Shown here: one piece after another, positions 27,201 through 42,200 of the stretch | Numbering within the stretch: the first letter of the stretch is position 1 | Layout of the letters: each line of letters opens with the position of its first letter | Origin: Todiramphus chloris collaris | Taxonomy: Eukaryota; Chordata; Aves; Coraciiformes; Alcedinidae | Direction of reading: 5' to 3' | Length of the DNA: 64,000 bases | Assembly: GCA_025345505.1 (NCBI GenBank) | Contig: JANVCC010000077.1 | Coordinates: 1,609,998 to 1,673,997, forward strand | The notes under the pieces: generated by a model | What the model was told of the DNA's origin: nothing | Databases searched by the model: none | The model's input: the letters and a program-made list of their open reading frames with translations, nothing else | Position numbers and translations under genes: made by a program

Positions 27201-30200
27201 GGTGAAGGATGCAGAAAGCTGATGGCAGCTGGATGGAGGTGGAAGGATCTTGTCTGGCCTGGAGCTTGGGATTTTGCAAGTGAGTCACTCCTGCTCCCTT
27301 GCGGTTGCTGGTCTGGGAGATGGAGAGGGTAAGGAGAGGATTGTCCCATTTGCCTGTTGGAGGAGGTAAAAGCAGCCCAGCCCTGCAGCACCCAAGGGTA
27401 ATGGGTCTGAGTGACAGGTTGTAGAGGAGCAAGAGCTTGGAGTGGGAGAGTTTTGTGAGGCTGCAAGGGAACAACTCGCATCTGTGTTCATTTTCTTTCT
27501 CCACCGTACTCAGCAATGCCAGGTAAGTCTTTTCATGCTTCTGTGCTTTTTTTTCTAGCCTTCTCTCCCTGTAGGAGGGAGCCGTGCAGATAATCTGTAG
27601 ATAGGTGAGAACTGTGTTGTTGCAAAAGCAAGGCAAGAGATGTGCCCTGCCCCGGGCAGCACTCGTGCTGAGGGGATGCCAAGTGCGACGGATGAGCCAG
27701 CTCCTGCCTCTGCTGACTGGGAGCTCTGGAGAAGGCTGCAAGGAGCAGACCTAGAGTTGCTGAATGAAACTGTGGGGAGGAGGTGGCTGGCGGAGCAGGC
27801 TGTGTGGAGTCAGGGAGAGGACAGGGGGCCCACTGCTCACAGAGGGTGGGAGCGTGCCCTGGGCACGGGAGTCACTTGCTGGGAGCCTGTGTGAGAAATT
27901 CTCGGAGGCTGCAGTCATGGAAATTGTATACGCATGTAGAGCTGGGCAGGGAGAAGGAGCAAGCCAGAGACGCAGATGTGTAAGGGATGGTAAGAAATGT
28001 CCTGGAAAACAGAAGAGGTAGAAGAGGCCTAGAACCAAATTGATTATTGTACGATTGCATTTTAATGTTTGGTTTTTTGGCTAAAATATTACACTCTGCA
28101 GTGTCACATGAGGCATCTGGGTGCCTGGGATCTACTTTGTGATAATAAACCAGCATATACAACTCCATCAGCAGAAGATGCAGTACAGCAAGGTATGTTT
28201 TCCACCACCCACTGTCAGTAGGCGTGAGTGACAGCTCTGAGCAGGACGTGAGGAGTGAGGAATCGCATCCTGCTGGTGATGGACCCTGGCAAGGCGTGGG
28301 AGGCTCTTCACTGGGCTTTCAGATGATCAAATAAGTTTATATATGCTTGCACAAATTGATGGGGCTCTTTTGAAAGGCTCATTAATGTACCAGACGGAAC
28401 ACTGTGGAGCTGTGCAGTTATCAACTTTGTATTTTCTACCTGCTGACCTTTTTTTTTCTTTTTTTTTTCTCCTTTTTTTTTCTCTTTTTTTTTTCTTTTT
28501 TTTTTTTCCTTAGAGAAAAAAAAAATTCTGCATCACATTTCTGCTTTCTGAAATTATCTTCAAACCTCAGAGGTCAAGCAGTCCTTACAGTACTGATAAT
28601 CTGGTTTTTTCCACACTATTTTTTTTTTTAAAAAACCTTTTGCCTAGGCCCCTTATTTCTAAAAGCCCAATTTGAATCCCTACAGTGGAGCTATTGTTTA
28701 ATTGTACTCCAGGGATTTAATTCTTCCTAAGCATCTTGTCTGTGCTGCATGTCTGTAGCAAGCAGCAGCACCATGTGAATTTGCACCTCTTTGGAGTGCT
28801 AGGGCTGGGGCAGTTCCTGTTTCCCAGGCAGGAGACAAGGGGCAGCAAAACTGAACTGAAAAACAAAAAGGAATACAGGGAGGAAAAGCAATATTTTTAA
28901 ATGTAGTGCAGGTATATTATATCCTGGATTCTACTAATTCCTTGTATATTCTTAAAACATGTTCATCTTGACTTGAAAATGAAATTTTAAACTGCCAGCA
29001 GGCCCCACAGATTATAACACAATTGATTTTCCCCCTTGACCAATCCATGTGTGCAGTCCTTTGTAGGTTAGGAAATTGAGCAGACACAATGAGTTTAGTA
29101 TTAATTTGATTATCCTTAGATTGTCTTAATTTAGTGTGGCTGGCAAATGAGTCTGAATAAAGTCTTTTTTATATATATATACTCTGGGGTTTTGTTTTTG
29201 AGGGGTTTTTTTTGTTTCTTTGGTTTGTTTTTTGTTTTTTTTTTAATTTGCATCTATGTAATGAATTGAAATTACAGTATTACTTTGAGATTTTTAGACA
29301 CTTCTCATCCTTACCTTTCGTATCAGTTTATTATAGCTATGTCTTTGCATACATGCTGATATTGTTGAGCTAGTTATTAATATATTAAGTAGCTCTGGTG
29401 AAAAATATAGCTAATACATTTCAGTGTTGGACTCTGCATCTGCCCTTAGTTTCTCTCAATTAATTCTATTTGTTCAGTCTGCAAAATGGTACTGAAAAAA
29501 CAGCATGAAATCTTTTTTTGTGACAGATTGCCAGATTACCTTTTTTTTTTTAACAAAGCCAGGCTGAATATTAAAAATGTGTTGGAGAAAACACATTCAT
29601 CTAATAAATTATACAGACCGTGCATAGGGTAATAGCAATGTAATAAATTACGTTGTTTCTCTAAGTATAGGATAAGCTGCATTCAATTTAAAACGTCTGG
29701 CTACATCACTGTCACGCTGGTCAGGAACTCACTGGGGGCCTTTTTAACATTCCTGCACCCATAAGTCATGGAGTCGAAATCCTTCACTGCCATGCCCTCA
29801 AATGCAGAATTTCTGAGCTATGTGGGCTGCCGTCTGTGACTCGCTGCCTGCAGTTTAGCTGAGATCTCCCCCTCCAATACAAAATGCAGGTTTGTACCTC
29901 TTAGAGCAGTGAGTTTTCAAGACAGTGACGTGGTTTATGTAGGTCTGGCTCACGTGACGGATGTGGTCATCTTGTCTGCATGCCAGCGTCCTCATGTTGT
30001 TGCAGATTTATTGGAGATTTTTGATTTTTTTTTTTTTTTTTGGACCAAGCTAGCAGAGAAGCACCGAGCGCTAGCACTCGCGTAGCGAAGGAACACTGCT
30101 GACGCGAGGAGGTGACCCTGGCAGCCGCTGCTTTCGCTGGGGTACAAGCAGGATTGTTTCTTTCAACATCACCTTGCACATACCCCAGAATAAAATGACC

Positions 30201-33200
30201 ATGTAATGGTGGCCTGGCTTTCCCCAGGAGTGAGAGAGGCCCACAGAAACTTGCTTTTGAAGGATATGAGTGCAGTAGAGCAGTTCTTTTTCCCCAAACC
30301 AGGCATGCTTAGTACTTAATGCACTTCGGGCTTCTCCCACTCTGTGCAGTATCAACTCATAACCTTCAGATGGATTTATCGACTGGTAAGTCAGAACAGT
30401 TGAACTTGTTGCAGATTTTAGCTGGCATTTCAAAGGAAGAGGTGTCTTAGAAGAGATACAGAGGAATGGTCAGACTACGAATCTGTTCTCCTAATTTGAA
30501 AAGCTATCTAGAGAATGGCATGATGTGACCATGTCAGAAGGGGGAGGTTGCTGGCCTTTGGATGGACCAGGGTGATGCAGTCTGGACTGCCTTGGAGCCA
30601 GACTCACTCTGGAGACTACATGCCAGGACAGTCATGCATGGACAGATGTGCTTCAAGCTCCCTTGCTGTCTCCTTGCTGGTGGAACAGCATCAGCTCCTT
30701 GTTTTTCTCCGTACAGTCCCCGATGGACGTGCTAGAAAAGATATTTGACTCCTAGATGCCCAAAGAGCTATTTCCCATCTACTCTGTGTGCAGGGTAGCA
30801 AGCACACTGGAGATGTTTCCTGACCCAGATTCAGCGGTGAACCACCTTTTGGACAGAGCCTCTCTTAGCTCCTTGTACTTATCTGTGTTTGGCATCCTAT
30901 TCAGCTTACTCCCTGTGGCTATTCAAGGGAGTAAGGGCTCCTGGCATGATCCCATCCCTGTGAAACTGGCAGGTTTAAAAAAGAAGTTGTAAATACAGTG
31001 GGAAGTAAGCAGTGTTTCTCTCTAGAGCTAGGTGACACCTCTTGAGTGGAGACTGCATGCATTACACTGTTTATAAAACATCTTGAGGCCAATAATATGA
31101 CTTGGTTTTATTTCCTTGAGCATCAGCTGTATTTAGTTAAATAAAAGGTGGGGGCAATGCACTCTAAGAAAATACATTATCAGTGTTACACAAAGAAAAT
31201 TTACTAGTCTACGGTGGAATGGTTCTCTCCTGAGTTATTTCTTCAGTTCTTATTATTGGATAGTAAAGTTAGGAGAGATTGCACAGCTGAATTATGGCCA
31301 TTGCTGTATGAAGGAACCTCACCTGTTTTATGTGGGCTGTAAAAAAAATGGATAATGACATTTTAAAGAGTTCAAAACATGGGAGGCTTAACAGAATGGT
31401 CCAGTGTAACTGTCCTACAGATGCTGCTTTTGCATGCTAGAATGGTGCAAGAGCTGGTCTGTAGGAAATTTAGAGGATTCTCATTTTTATAGAGCATGTT
31501 GAATTCTTGTGAAATTAATACCTTCCTATGAAGCAGTTTGATCATGGAATCAACATTTCCTAACATAAAGAAGTAGTTTGTTAAAACACAAACTTGCAGA
31601 AGAAGAGCCAATTTCAAATCTGTGAGGATGGGTCACTTAACAGGACTTTAACCTAACACATTCAAGTGCCTCTTCCAAACAGGAAGGGTGCAAGTGTCCA
31701 AGAGGCTGCTGCAAGCAAGCCTATGTATTGACAACACATCCAGCACTCCCATGGTAACTGCTGAAGGATATGTATTTACCCAGAGGCAGGTCAGGTGGCT
31801 TAGCTCTTCCTTCCATGGAAGGAACGCGTAACTGCCTCAGGTTTACTGTGAGGCAGAAGTATTCAACAGAAAGCCCCTTGTGAATCAGCTTGTATGCAGA
31901 AAATTGGAGCCTTAGTTTACTCCTGAGGATTTGCTGATGTATCCATACACCAAAATCATTTGGATTTAAATTTTTAACATATTTTCTTTCAGTAGCTTTG
32001 CTATTTAATTCTTCTTGTTGATGGCTAGATCATTTCTGTGCCTTGCAATCTCTCGTGCAGATTGGACAATTCCCTTGTAAGGTCCTGATAGCTTTTTCTG
32101 ATGACTGTTGTTTTTCTTGTGCTCACCTAAGGGAACAAGGCTCATGCAGTCATGCTGGTTTTATGCTTAGAAGACTGACTGTCCTGCAGTAATGGTGTTA
32201 GAACCCGTTGGCCGGTGTCAAACAAATTCAGCAGAGTGGTAGGGCTCTTGGAGGGACTTGGTTTTAAAAGGATTGTAAAAGTGAGCAGGTGATTAAAAAT
32301 GCTTACTATGCCCCTGCAGTGGAGAAGATTGGAGATGTGTTACCCTTGACCATAGACATAGGTGAGCCTAAATGGGGTTCTCCTATGCGTGCCATAGCTG
32401 CAGAAGAAGCTTTATTTGGAGCTTCTTCCTCAGGCAGTGATGAGGCCATCCACAATATGCACACCCACAAAGAAGAGTGTGTCCATAGTTCCTCCATTCA
32501 TAGAAGTCTTCTTCAAGTTTACTCCTGAGCCTGGGAACACACCAGCTAGTTTGAGACTTGCTGTTTATTGCAAGAATACATCAAACGCCTCCCATTATAT
32601 ACAGTTATTTCCCTGGACGTGTCACATCTCTTGTTGGCTTTGCTGTGGAGTCAGGTAACACAGAAGTTCAAAGAGGCAGAAATCTCTGCAACAGCAAATG
32701 ACACCTGAGTCCTGGCATTTGCTGCTCCCAGAATGATCATTGCCCCCTTGTAGAGAAGGTGCTTATTCAGCAGGAGCCCATGAGTTTTCACAGCTATTGC
32801 TGAAAGCCAGCTCACGTTTTCCTGGATTCTGAACACAAATGCATTTTGTCTCATTAAGAAATAGTGCGCAAAAGGACTTTTGTAACCTCTGTTGTCCTTC
32901 AATCCCTCCTCAAAACCAGTAAGAAACTTTGCCAGAGGTGCTAATTTGCACAATATCACAGTAGGTCTAAAGTGTTGTAGTAGAGCTTGTTAAGAGTGAG
33001 AAGTGTTGTATCGTTGCTCTAAATGAGCTTGGAATAAACAGAGGCTGTTCCCCACTCTACAAGAGCCCGGACAGCATCACTGTTCGTTGCAATCGTTGCA
33101 GAATCAGCTTTGTGGCTGAGGCTATAGAGTTTCACGTTTACTAAACTGAGATCATTTGCAAAGCATTGTTCTGTGCATATCTGAAAGGGGAATCATGTTT

Positions 33201-36200
33201 CAACCTAAAACTAGAAATTGTTTTGGGATGCTTATAGTAGTAAATCCTATCAGAATGGGTCAGTGCTCCATTGCCATAAACTTCTTCCTGGAAGTAGTCT
33301 TTTATTTTTACAGAAACCATTTGTTTTACATGTTTATTCATGCCTATTTTCATGTCTGTATTTCGTATATAAGCAGCTCCCAGTTGTGAGTGCAGGTGTC
33401 TCATTTGGTAACTTCAGTAGGTATCAAAATGTGTACTGAGAGCTATGGCTATGAAACCATGAATGTTGTTGAGACACCCATATGGCATCATTGTCACTGA
33501 AGGTCGTAGTCCCATCCTTGCTTGGTTCATTGCAGTGCAAAACAGAGATATTGGAAAGCAGTTTGGAGCTGTCAGGCTGCTTCTCCAGCTCGTCCACGTG
33601 GTGTGGGAGATCCAGGGATGCATTTGGGGGAACAAGAGGAGCAATCTTTAGGCATGTCTGACTGAAGTTTGTTGCTTCTTGTAAGGTGTTTGTGCTCCTT
33701 GTGTACCTGAAATGAGCGCGTGGGTCCTGTGCCTAATCATCTCCTGGGTTGATGGAAGTGCATATGGACATGTAGGGAAAACTAGCACACTGCACATGTT
33801 TGTGGATGAAAGACAGGTCATACAAAGTGTGTTATTGACAACACTGCAAACGATAGAAAGAGACATTTCACATCCTGCTGTGCTGGTGTTCAGGATTTAT
33901 TTGGATGTTCTAGTTCAACATTTGTGAAAGATATAAATTTAGTTATAAGTTTACTTTGGAGGAACTGTTTACAAAATCTTTAGTGTTTTCTGTCGAAAAC
34001 CTTGTGTGAAACTTAAATGCTTTTTGATTGTCTTGTTTTGAAAACATGAGTGTAAAAGGTGGGAAGGGAGAATGCTCATCCCTGTTTCCAACACGAGGCA
34101 AGAAAAAATGGTTGTCTAGTCCTTTGCTTCAGTAATTTTTTAGCATCTGTGGCTACAAGTTCTGGGGTTCCAGCTGTCCTCAGTGCTGCAATGGCCTCTG
34201 TACAAGGTGATCTTAATTTCCACATGGGTTACAACATAGCAAGGGAAGAGCTCAGTTTGAGGCTGTAATTCTGAAATTTTTACACTCTTACAGGTTTTAA
34301 TTCAGCTTCATGTTATTCGCAGACTTTTCTTCTTTTTTTTTTTTTTGTGATTTAATTGAGTAGTCAGTGTGAATTTTGTGGTGTTCATGTGCATGCAAGG
34401 GAGAGGGAGATTTTCTAAGTGTTCAGTGTTCACATGAACATAAACAGGTGGGTTTCCAGCAGAGACATTTGCATTTGAAAACCTGCTCTAAACGGGCTGG
34501 GCTTTCCCAGAAGCAGCAGCACTAGCAGTGAAATGCAGCGATCGATCAGCATAGAATTGTGTGAGCATTTGATGGGCAAAATGTTGTGGTATAAAGACAG
34601 GGCTCAAGAATAAGCTCTTTGTGGCTTTGTTCCATTCGTGAAAACTGTGACTGAGAGGCTTTTATAATTTAAAAAAAAAAAATTAATCAGACACATTTTG
34701 TCTGTTTCTTTAATCCAATTTTAATACTAAAAAAAGAAGTAATTAAAAAAAATCATGTTTCTCATTTCTGTCTGCTTATATTTCCCCAGCTCTAAAAGTA
34801 AAGTCATATCTGAACACTCCTTTCAGTTGCAGAGCTGAAAGTGTGTAATTTAGTGTACATAACGATAAACTCTTTACTTCAGGCAGCTTGGATTCACTAT
34901 GTTGGGGTTTTTTTTTTTCCCCTTTCTAATTTTAACCAAGGAAAACATTCCCTGACTTATCGCAACACTTTGTTACATGCTTCGTTTTTCAGTCCAAGTT
35001 CCTTATGGTATTTGGAGTTTATTTTAATTCTTAATCAAATGAGCTGTCCAAGAAATTAATCTGAGAAAACATACACAATAAATGTTCAACTCCACACCAA
35101 TGGGGACACCTGGTGGAGAAACTACGAGTTGCCCAGGGCTCCTTGTATGGAACCCGCGAGTGGCGGGTGAGTGTGAGTTGTTGGCTCATCAGTGAGATCA
35201 CTGCGGGTGCTTTTAGCCACATAACTCTAATAATAATTAGTTATCAGCCAGTAATAATTAGTTGGCCTTCCTGCTGCTGTATGGCTCCTTCAAAGCATCC
35301 CGTGCTTGTCGCTGGCCAAGAGAACGTGCACACAGCTGTGGTGGTGCTGATGCACAGGAGGGGTGTGCAAGCACCCCGTTCCTCATTGTCTCTTCTTTAG
35401 TGGGATGAGACAAAGCTGCAGTTACTGACAAATGCTGTTTCTTTTGCCACTGCAGAAGCTGCCCTTTGAGGATTCCCAGATAAGCCCTACAGACAGTGAC
35501 TTAAGACATGTCCTATTGACATGGTTTTTGGGTGGTGATTGGGGAAAGTTAAGTGAAAATCCAGGAGGAGTCTGCTCATAGCTGCAGGGCAGAGGGAAAC
35601 ACTCCTCTGAATTGGATCCTGCTCTGTATCATGAGATGCTTCGGTCTTTACAGACAGCAGCTCAAGTAGACACTAAGATTTTCCAGTCCTCAGTGCAAGT
35701 CCTAGTTCTCTTCCAGTGCACAAGGCCTCCCTTCTCTCCTGCAGTCATGGCCTTGGGAGAGACCGTGGCTTGAGGAGGGAGAGGGATGCTGTGCTTGTCA
35801 CTGACTTGGGAGGCAGGCAGGCAGTACTCGGTTCATCCCTGGGGCACTACACCTATGTCAGAGGGCAGAATATGGATTCCAGACTGTTCATTGTATGTGC
35901 TGTAAAAACCCTACCTGAAGTGGGACAAGCACAAGACGCCCAAGGACAAGGCCACTGGCTAAGCAGCATTTATAGCACACATGCTCCAGGAACTGTGTGC
36001 CAATGGAGCATGCTTTAATTGGTGTGAAAAGAGTTGTGGTTGGTTGTTTCGCTTGTAGCTTCCACGGAAAGCAAGCGTTAGCCTTTCCTGTGATGGGGCA
36101 GCAACATACAGATGGGTTCTGGTGTGCCTCCTGGCATGCTCCAGCTGTGCAACAGGGGATTATCTGGGGGGTTTGTATTTCTAAGTAGGAGAGGAGGAAA

Positions 36201-39200
36201 AGACAGGAATGCTTACAGTCAGGAAGAAAGAAGGATCATTTCTAGCTCTTTGAGTCTGTTCTGACACAGTGAAATTTATAACCTATAGGTTTTCTCACTG
36301 TTTGGGAAAGAAGGAATATATAATTCTGTACCAGAGCCACCAGACAACTGGGAGAGAAACTGACTTTGACTTAGACCATCACAGGTTGGGCAAGAGACTG
36401 GATTTTTTTATTAGTTATAGCACAGTATTGTTTGTGTGTTGTTCACATTTCAGAATCTTTTCTCAGTGGCAAATCAGAGCTGCCAATTAAGTATGGATTC
36501 CCATCCCACAACCTTCCCATGTGGCCTGATGACTCTCTTTGCCCCTTTGCAAAATGAGACCAACTTAATTTTATTTATTGGTATACCTGCATTGGGTTTA
36601 ATATCAAAGCAGGACACCATTTTTTGCCACAGGATTCAGATGTTGACAATTTTAAAGTCAGTGCTTGAATTCAGATGGCTCATTGAGCCCCCTTTCCTGC
36701 TTCAGGTGCTTCAGCTGACTTGGAGATTCAGCAGAGCTCGCTGGACACTGTCACTGTGAAGAGCCACCGATGACTGTCCTGGTCCAGACCAGAGATCCCT
36801 GTTGACAGCAGTGAGAAGCAGATGCTACAGAAAGAATATTCTGTTGGACTTTATGGCCTAAATATTTCTTGCTTCTTTTCCTTGCAGAAAACACCTTCTG
36901 CAGTGGTGACCATGTATCGTGGCACAGCCCTTTGGACAACAGTGAATCTAGAATCCAGCATATGCTACTGACAGAAGACCCTCAGATGCAGCCAGTACAG
37001 ACTCCTTTTGGGGTTGTTACTTTCCTACAGGTATGACCCAGCAATGGTGGCTCTCACTGTCCTGGACGTGGAACATAGCTAACATGACATTTCTTTTAGC
37101 TTTGATAAGTGAGATGCTAATAAGCCTGCCTCCCACCTTTCTTCCTTATTTGATTACTGTGAGTCTCATCTTTGAGTTGTTACTCCAGAGGTACTGAGTA
37201 AGCATTTTACTGTCATTGAGCAATAGCACACTTGGTTATCTAGATACAAGTCTATCTGATGTAAAACATATTTACACTCTGAAACAGACCTGGAGTTGAG
37301 TATTATGTTACTGCTCTGAAATTTCAAACATTAACATAGGGAAGAAAGATGAAAAACACTTTTAAAAGGCAATGTAGAGCTAAGTTCACATTAATTCCAT
37401 CTCAGTATTGGTAAGTGGTCCACTGGTTTGAGTTCCAGGAAAAGCAGTTTGGAGCAGGACTCCGAGTTGATTTAGCATTATTTAATGGCAGAAATGTAGG
37501 CTGCAACATGACCCGGAAATCTTTAGTAGCTAAGTGAATTTTTCTGTACTGACCTATTGTTTAAAAAAGTTAAAGGTTTGCTTTGCAAAAGAAACATTTA
37601 CAAAAAATCCTTTGCAATTTAAGCCTATTGTTCAGTGAGGGGAGCTTCCTTGGTAAAACAGGTTTGTTTGCTTTCCCAAGGTCCTTCTTCTGAGTGATGT
37701 CTCTCAGATATGGGCTGCTTTGAATATTTTTAAATTGCATATGGAGTTATTAGCCTTAGTGAGAGAGTTTATAGTTTATACCAACTGCTGATTTCTCCCT
37801 GCTCTGTGGAAAAGCTTCCATCCTGTGCAAAAATGCAAGTGTTGTATTTTACAATTTAAGCTTCAAGTTGCTCCAATCTGTCCTTGGCTGTAGTTACAGC
37901 ATGTGAGGGGAATCTCCATTACCACAGACCAGCACGGGGCAGCTGCTGGGCAAGGGCTTTCCTGAATTTTCTGAGGTGTCCAAAAGTCTGTGTTTTACCA
38001 ACAAGAAAGAGATGGGTGTGCGATTAATCAGTAAGAGGTGAGTTGTGGGACCTGGAAGGAGAGACAGGGAGCCAAACTAAGCAGGGTGATTTCTGGCTGA
38101 CTCCTAAGTTGGTGCTTGATCAGTCTGCATCTCTTCTTTAGTGCCCAGCTGTCCTGGATCAAAGGACAGTCAGCTTGTTGCATCCTGAGGCTCTTGGCCT
38201 CTAATCTTCCACGACACATACAGTTGACTTGGTTTTCCCCTTTGTTTAATGCTTGCTGTTATGGATTTATTTTGACCCATGAGGATAAAGGACTGCAAAA
38301 AGAAAAGAATGAACACAAAGTAATTTCCTGTTTAGAATCTTTTGTTTGTATGTAATTAGTGAGTGAGGGCCCCAGGAGGGGGGAGTCCTGAAGTGAGGGT
38401 GATTCTGTTCGTGGAGGAAGCCCGAGACATGGATGGGGATGAAGTGCATCTCTGAGGGCTGGGTCCTGAGAAAGTGAGCTCTGCAAGGGCAGGGGAGGCA
38501 GGGTGTGCAGAACTGGGTATGTGCTGATGTAGATGATTATCCACACAGATCTCTATCAGTGCAGATATGTGCTTGCAGTAAAGGTACATCCTGCACTTTT
38601 GCTTGCCACTTTTCAGAACTAAGTTCTTAGTTTTCCTCCTTCTGATAAGACATCACTTAAACAGATTTTGAACAAAAATTCACTGTTGTTGGAAAAGGCT
38701 TAAAGTATTGGGGAAGAACATAGAAGGCCATGGCTAAAATAATTTTTCATCCCAAAGAGTGAATCATTGTGCTCAAAGGTACAAGTTGATGGATCAGGAA
38801 GAAACTGCCTTCCTCTCTCAGCTGAAGGGTGTTTCACCCCTTCATTTGAAGTGGCTGATCTCAGCTGCTGTGAGAAACATCTGGTATTTCTCAGTGTGGC
38901 AGCTCCCATCCTGAAAAGCAAACACATCCTGCCTCATACAGGAAGGCAGAAGTCTGCAATTGCCTGCAGTGACAAGTGGATTATGCGATGTGTAAGCAGC
39001 TTTACTTTGTGGTGCTGAGTAGGACTTAACCAGTCGGCAAACTGAGTTGGTCAAGGATTTATAAGCACGAAAACACTCCCTTGTGGCAGTGAATCCCTTG
39101 CCAGATAGAAATTGCTGGTGCAATATTGTATTTGCCCCTAGCAACTGGCTGACAGAACAGTGCTTTGCATGTGCTCAGACCCTGACCTGTCCTGTCTTGT

Positions 39201-42200
39201 GTGGACTAGATTGAAAAGGGAGAACAGACTAGTGAGTCTTCGGTAAACCCCGATTTGTCACCAGGCCCTCCTTACAGTTAAGTTCACGTACGTCAGGCAA
39301 GATTAAATGTTATGTGACCACAGCATGTCACATGGGAAGTGTAGGGAGAGGGCATAAGGAATTGAGGAATTCCTTTGTTGTCTCGGGCTCTGTTTGCCCT
39401 CCCTCGTTTAGTTAGTTTAAAGAAATGGTGCTTCTCTATCGGCGCTGTTTGATCCAGCACCACGTGGTACTTTTTCTCTACAGTTCTTACAAAGTTCCCA
39501 TTGTGTTTAGTATCTCTCTTTTCATTTATTCCAGATTGTTGGGGTTTGCACTGAGGAACTGCATGCAGCTCAGCAGTGGAACGGGCAAGGGATCTTGGAA
39601 CTGCTTCGGACTGTGCCGGTGTAAGTGCTTATACAGCCCATATAGGGGAGCATTCCAGTAGAGAACAATTCAGTTTATTTTTATTAACAGTCTTTAACTT
39701 ATTGATGGAACTTATTTAATCCTGTGCTGTAGCAAGAGATGGGAATTCATTGCAGATCTGTTCTCACGCACAGACACTTACATGGCAAATTAATGCATGT
39801 GGAAGTCCACATGTTCTGGGTGAAACAGAACGAGGTCTTGAAAGCTTAATTTCCTCCCTCTTACGCCTGCAGCATTTTCTCATTGGTTCTTCCTGAGAGA
39901 TCTGGGATAACTGTTGCTGGAGACCTCTCTGTGTAGTTCAAAAGAACGGAAGGAGAGGGTCTGACTTAGGGTGCCTAGCAAAGCTCAGGTATTGTCTGAA
40001 GGTGAGAAAGTCACTCTCAAACTGGCCCTGCTCTTAGTGAGCCAGTTTGCAACAGGAGAAGTGTTCCTGCAAGTCAAGTTCGTTGTTATTTCTCCCATGG
40101 CAAAACAAAGATGTTACTGGGTTAAGAACGAGATGAGTTTTAAATGTTAAATGACATGTTAATGCTTTGTTTGCTGCCAGGTTGCAGCTAAACCTTTTTG
40201 GCTTGCAGGTGTTTTCTTTAAATAATTTTCCCTTTTATTTAGGGGAAGTTATTGCCTTGTGATTGTAGCTCAAAAGGTTTTGTTTTGTTTTATAGAAGAA
40301 AATGGTTCTTTTATATGTGTTCCTGGGCACAGTAGTACCCTCTCTAGTGTCACAATAGGCCTTCATTGATTGATTATTTGGAAGAGCCTTTGCTGATGGA
40401 CTTCTTAAACTTGAACTTTTGCCTTTTAGGCACAAGTGCAGATAATTCATGCGAATGGCCTGGAGTAAAGTGAAGTTGTCCATCTGCAAGCTTTGTTTCT
40501 GGGACCCCGATACAATAAGCACTGCCTGCAGCTCCTGTGGCTCCTCTAAACCAATACAGATATAGCACTGCTCTCCTTCGTCTGTTCTCATGTTGGGTTT
40601 TGACTTTTGTGCTGTGGTACAAGCACCTTTCCAAGGATAAAATGACACCCAAAGGTGCATGATTCCAAGGCAAAGCCGCAAACTACTAAGCCGCTGATGT
40701 GGAGTCACTGGGATGCAGTCACTCTTGCATCGCAGTGAGGAACTGAAGCAGGTCACACCTCTGCAGTTGATTATTAACAACTTCCCAAGTGATGTGTAAA
40801 AAAGAGAGTGGCTACCAATGCATTGATAAAGCTATAAAATATTAACTTTTACTGCTCCCATTCCATGTGCTTTAGGAGACTATAACACAGACAAGGCCAG
40901 AGGAGGGGGCTTTTGGCTGCAATAAAAAACTATCTTGTGAAAAAAAAATCAAAATTTTTATGGCAATTCCAAAATACTCCAGCTTTTACTTCAAAAGCAC
41001 TGTCTATGGCTGATGTCTGCAGTCTGCCTGCACTGTGAACCAAAGTCAAGTCTCTCAGATAGTTCATCTTCGCAGTAATCTGTTTTCTATCACTTTTGTT
41101 GGGAAACATCTTGACCCTTACGACTTTTATTGCTAATGAAAACAAAGATTTCCCTGAACCATCTGAGTACTCGACCATTAAGAACCAACTGGGCAAAATG
41201 TCAATTGTGAGGATATTTATCAGAGCAATAAGGTTTTTACGGTACTGAACATGACTGCTGATGTCAGCAAAAAGTGCAGTCCTGTTGGGACCATGCTGCA
41301 TCTTTAGATATGTAATAGAAATATAAATCTCGACCCCATGCCTTGTCCATCTTTTTTAGACCTAGGCCACACTGGACTTCTCAGTCCCAATTCAGTTACC
41401 TATAAGATTAAAACCCAGTTCAGTCTTGTATGACTAAGTGGGTCTGAACAGGGGATAGCCTGTGTCAGTCCTGACTGTCTTGCAAGACCTGGTGCTGCCA
41501 GACACGGCAGATAACAGCTGGAGAGCTTTCAGTATCTACTCGGAAAATGTAAAGGATAAATGCATGCTATGGGGTGTATACACAACATACAGGGGCTTTT
41601 AGGCTTGTTTTAAACTTTATCTTGTGCATCCTTCCAGCACAGGTCCACGCTGAGGTCTCTGTCAGGGAGTACTAGATGAAGGGAATGTTTGATTCATTAA
41701 CTTTCTTTCTTTGTAGAGCTGGAGGCCCCTGGTTGATAACAGATATGCGAAGAGGGGAGACAATATTCGAGATTGACCCACATCTGCAAGTATGTCTTTA
41801 GTTTATAAAATGTCATGTCTTTTATAGTAGCCAGGGAGAATTGGTTTAATGGTGTCAACCAGTTCTGTTATTTTCTGTAAAGGTGCTGTGATCTTCGCAA
41901 TGTTTGTGATAATCCTGGAAAAGTCTCAGAGACTTCCTTTGCCCTTTCACATGTCCAGCCCCAGGTGGATGGCAGCTCTAGGGATAAAGTTAGAGAAGGG
42001 AGACCAGGAAAATAGAATCTCATATATGAAATAAATTGGTAAGATTTGGAGTGCATGTTTTAGAAGGGAGGAAAAAAAGACAAAAGAACATGGAACAGCA
42101 CAAGATTTAGAGATGATAGATCAGGAAATTCCTCCTTTATGTATGTAAGCATAAGGAGCTATAACATACGGATCTATAACTCAAAGCCAAATAATATTTT

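Larger units (their letters stand above)
12293..36887 (+). other. SUFU: SUFU intron 3 (24.6 kb)
   Basis: The largest complete intron in the window. It holds a degraded CR1 end (13834-14142), an ancient CR1-like LINE (16650-17740), a long antisense CR1 (18456-20375), a MIR relic (20816-20896), a polypyrimidine tract (28448-28512) and a small CpG-dense patch (30061-30142). In 12293-13833, 14143-16649, 20900-28440 and 30150-36887 I find only single-copy-looking non-coding DNA and homopolymer runs. Examples are A runs at 24737-24748 and 24761-24766, and T runs at 21219-21235 and 30025-30041. Confidence 0.85.

Noticed and set aside
40235-40780. 181-codon antisense open frame in SUFU intron 5
   Set aside because: No recognisable domain, no repeat of coding pattern, no splice context; consistent with chance.
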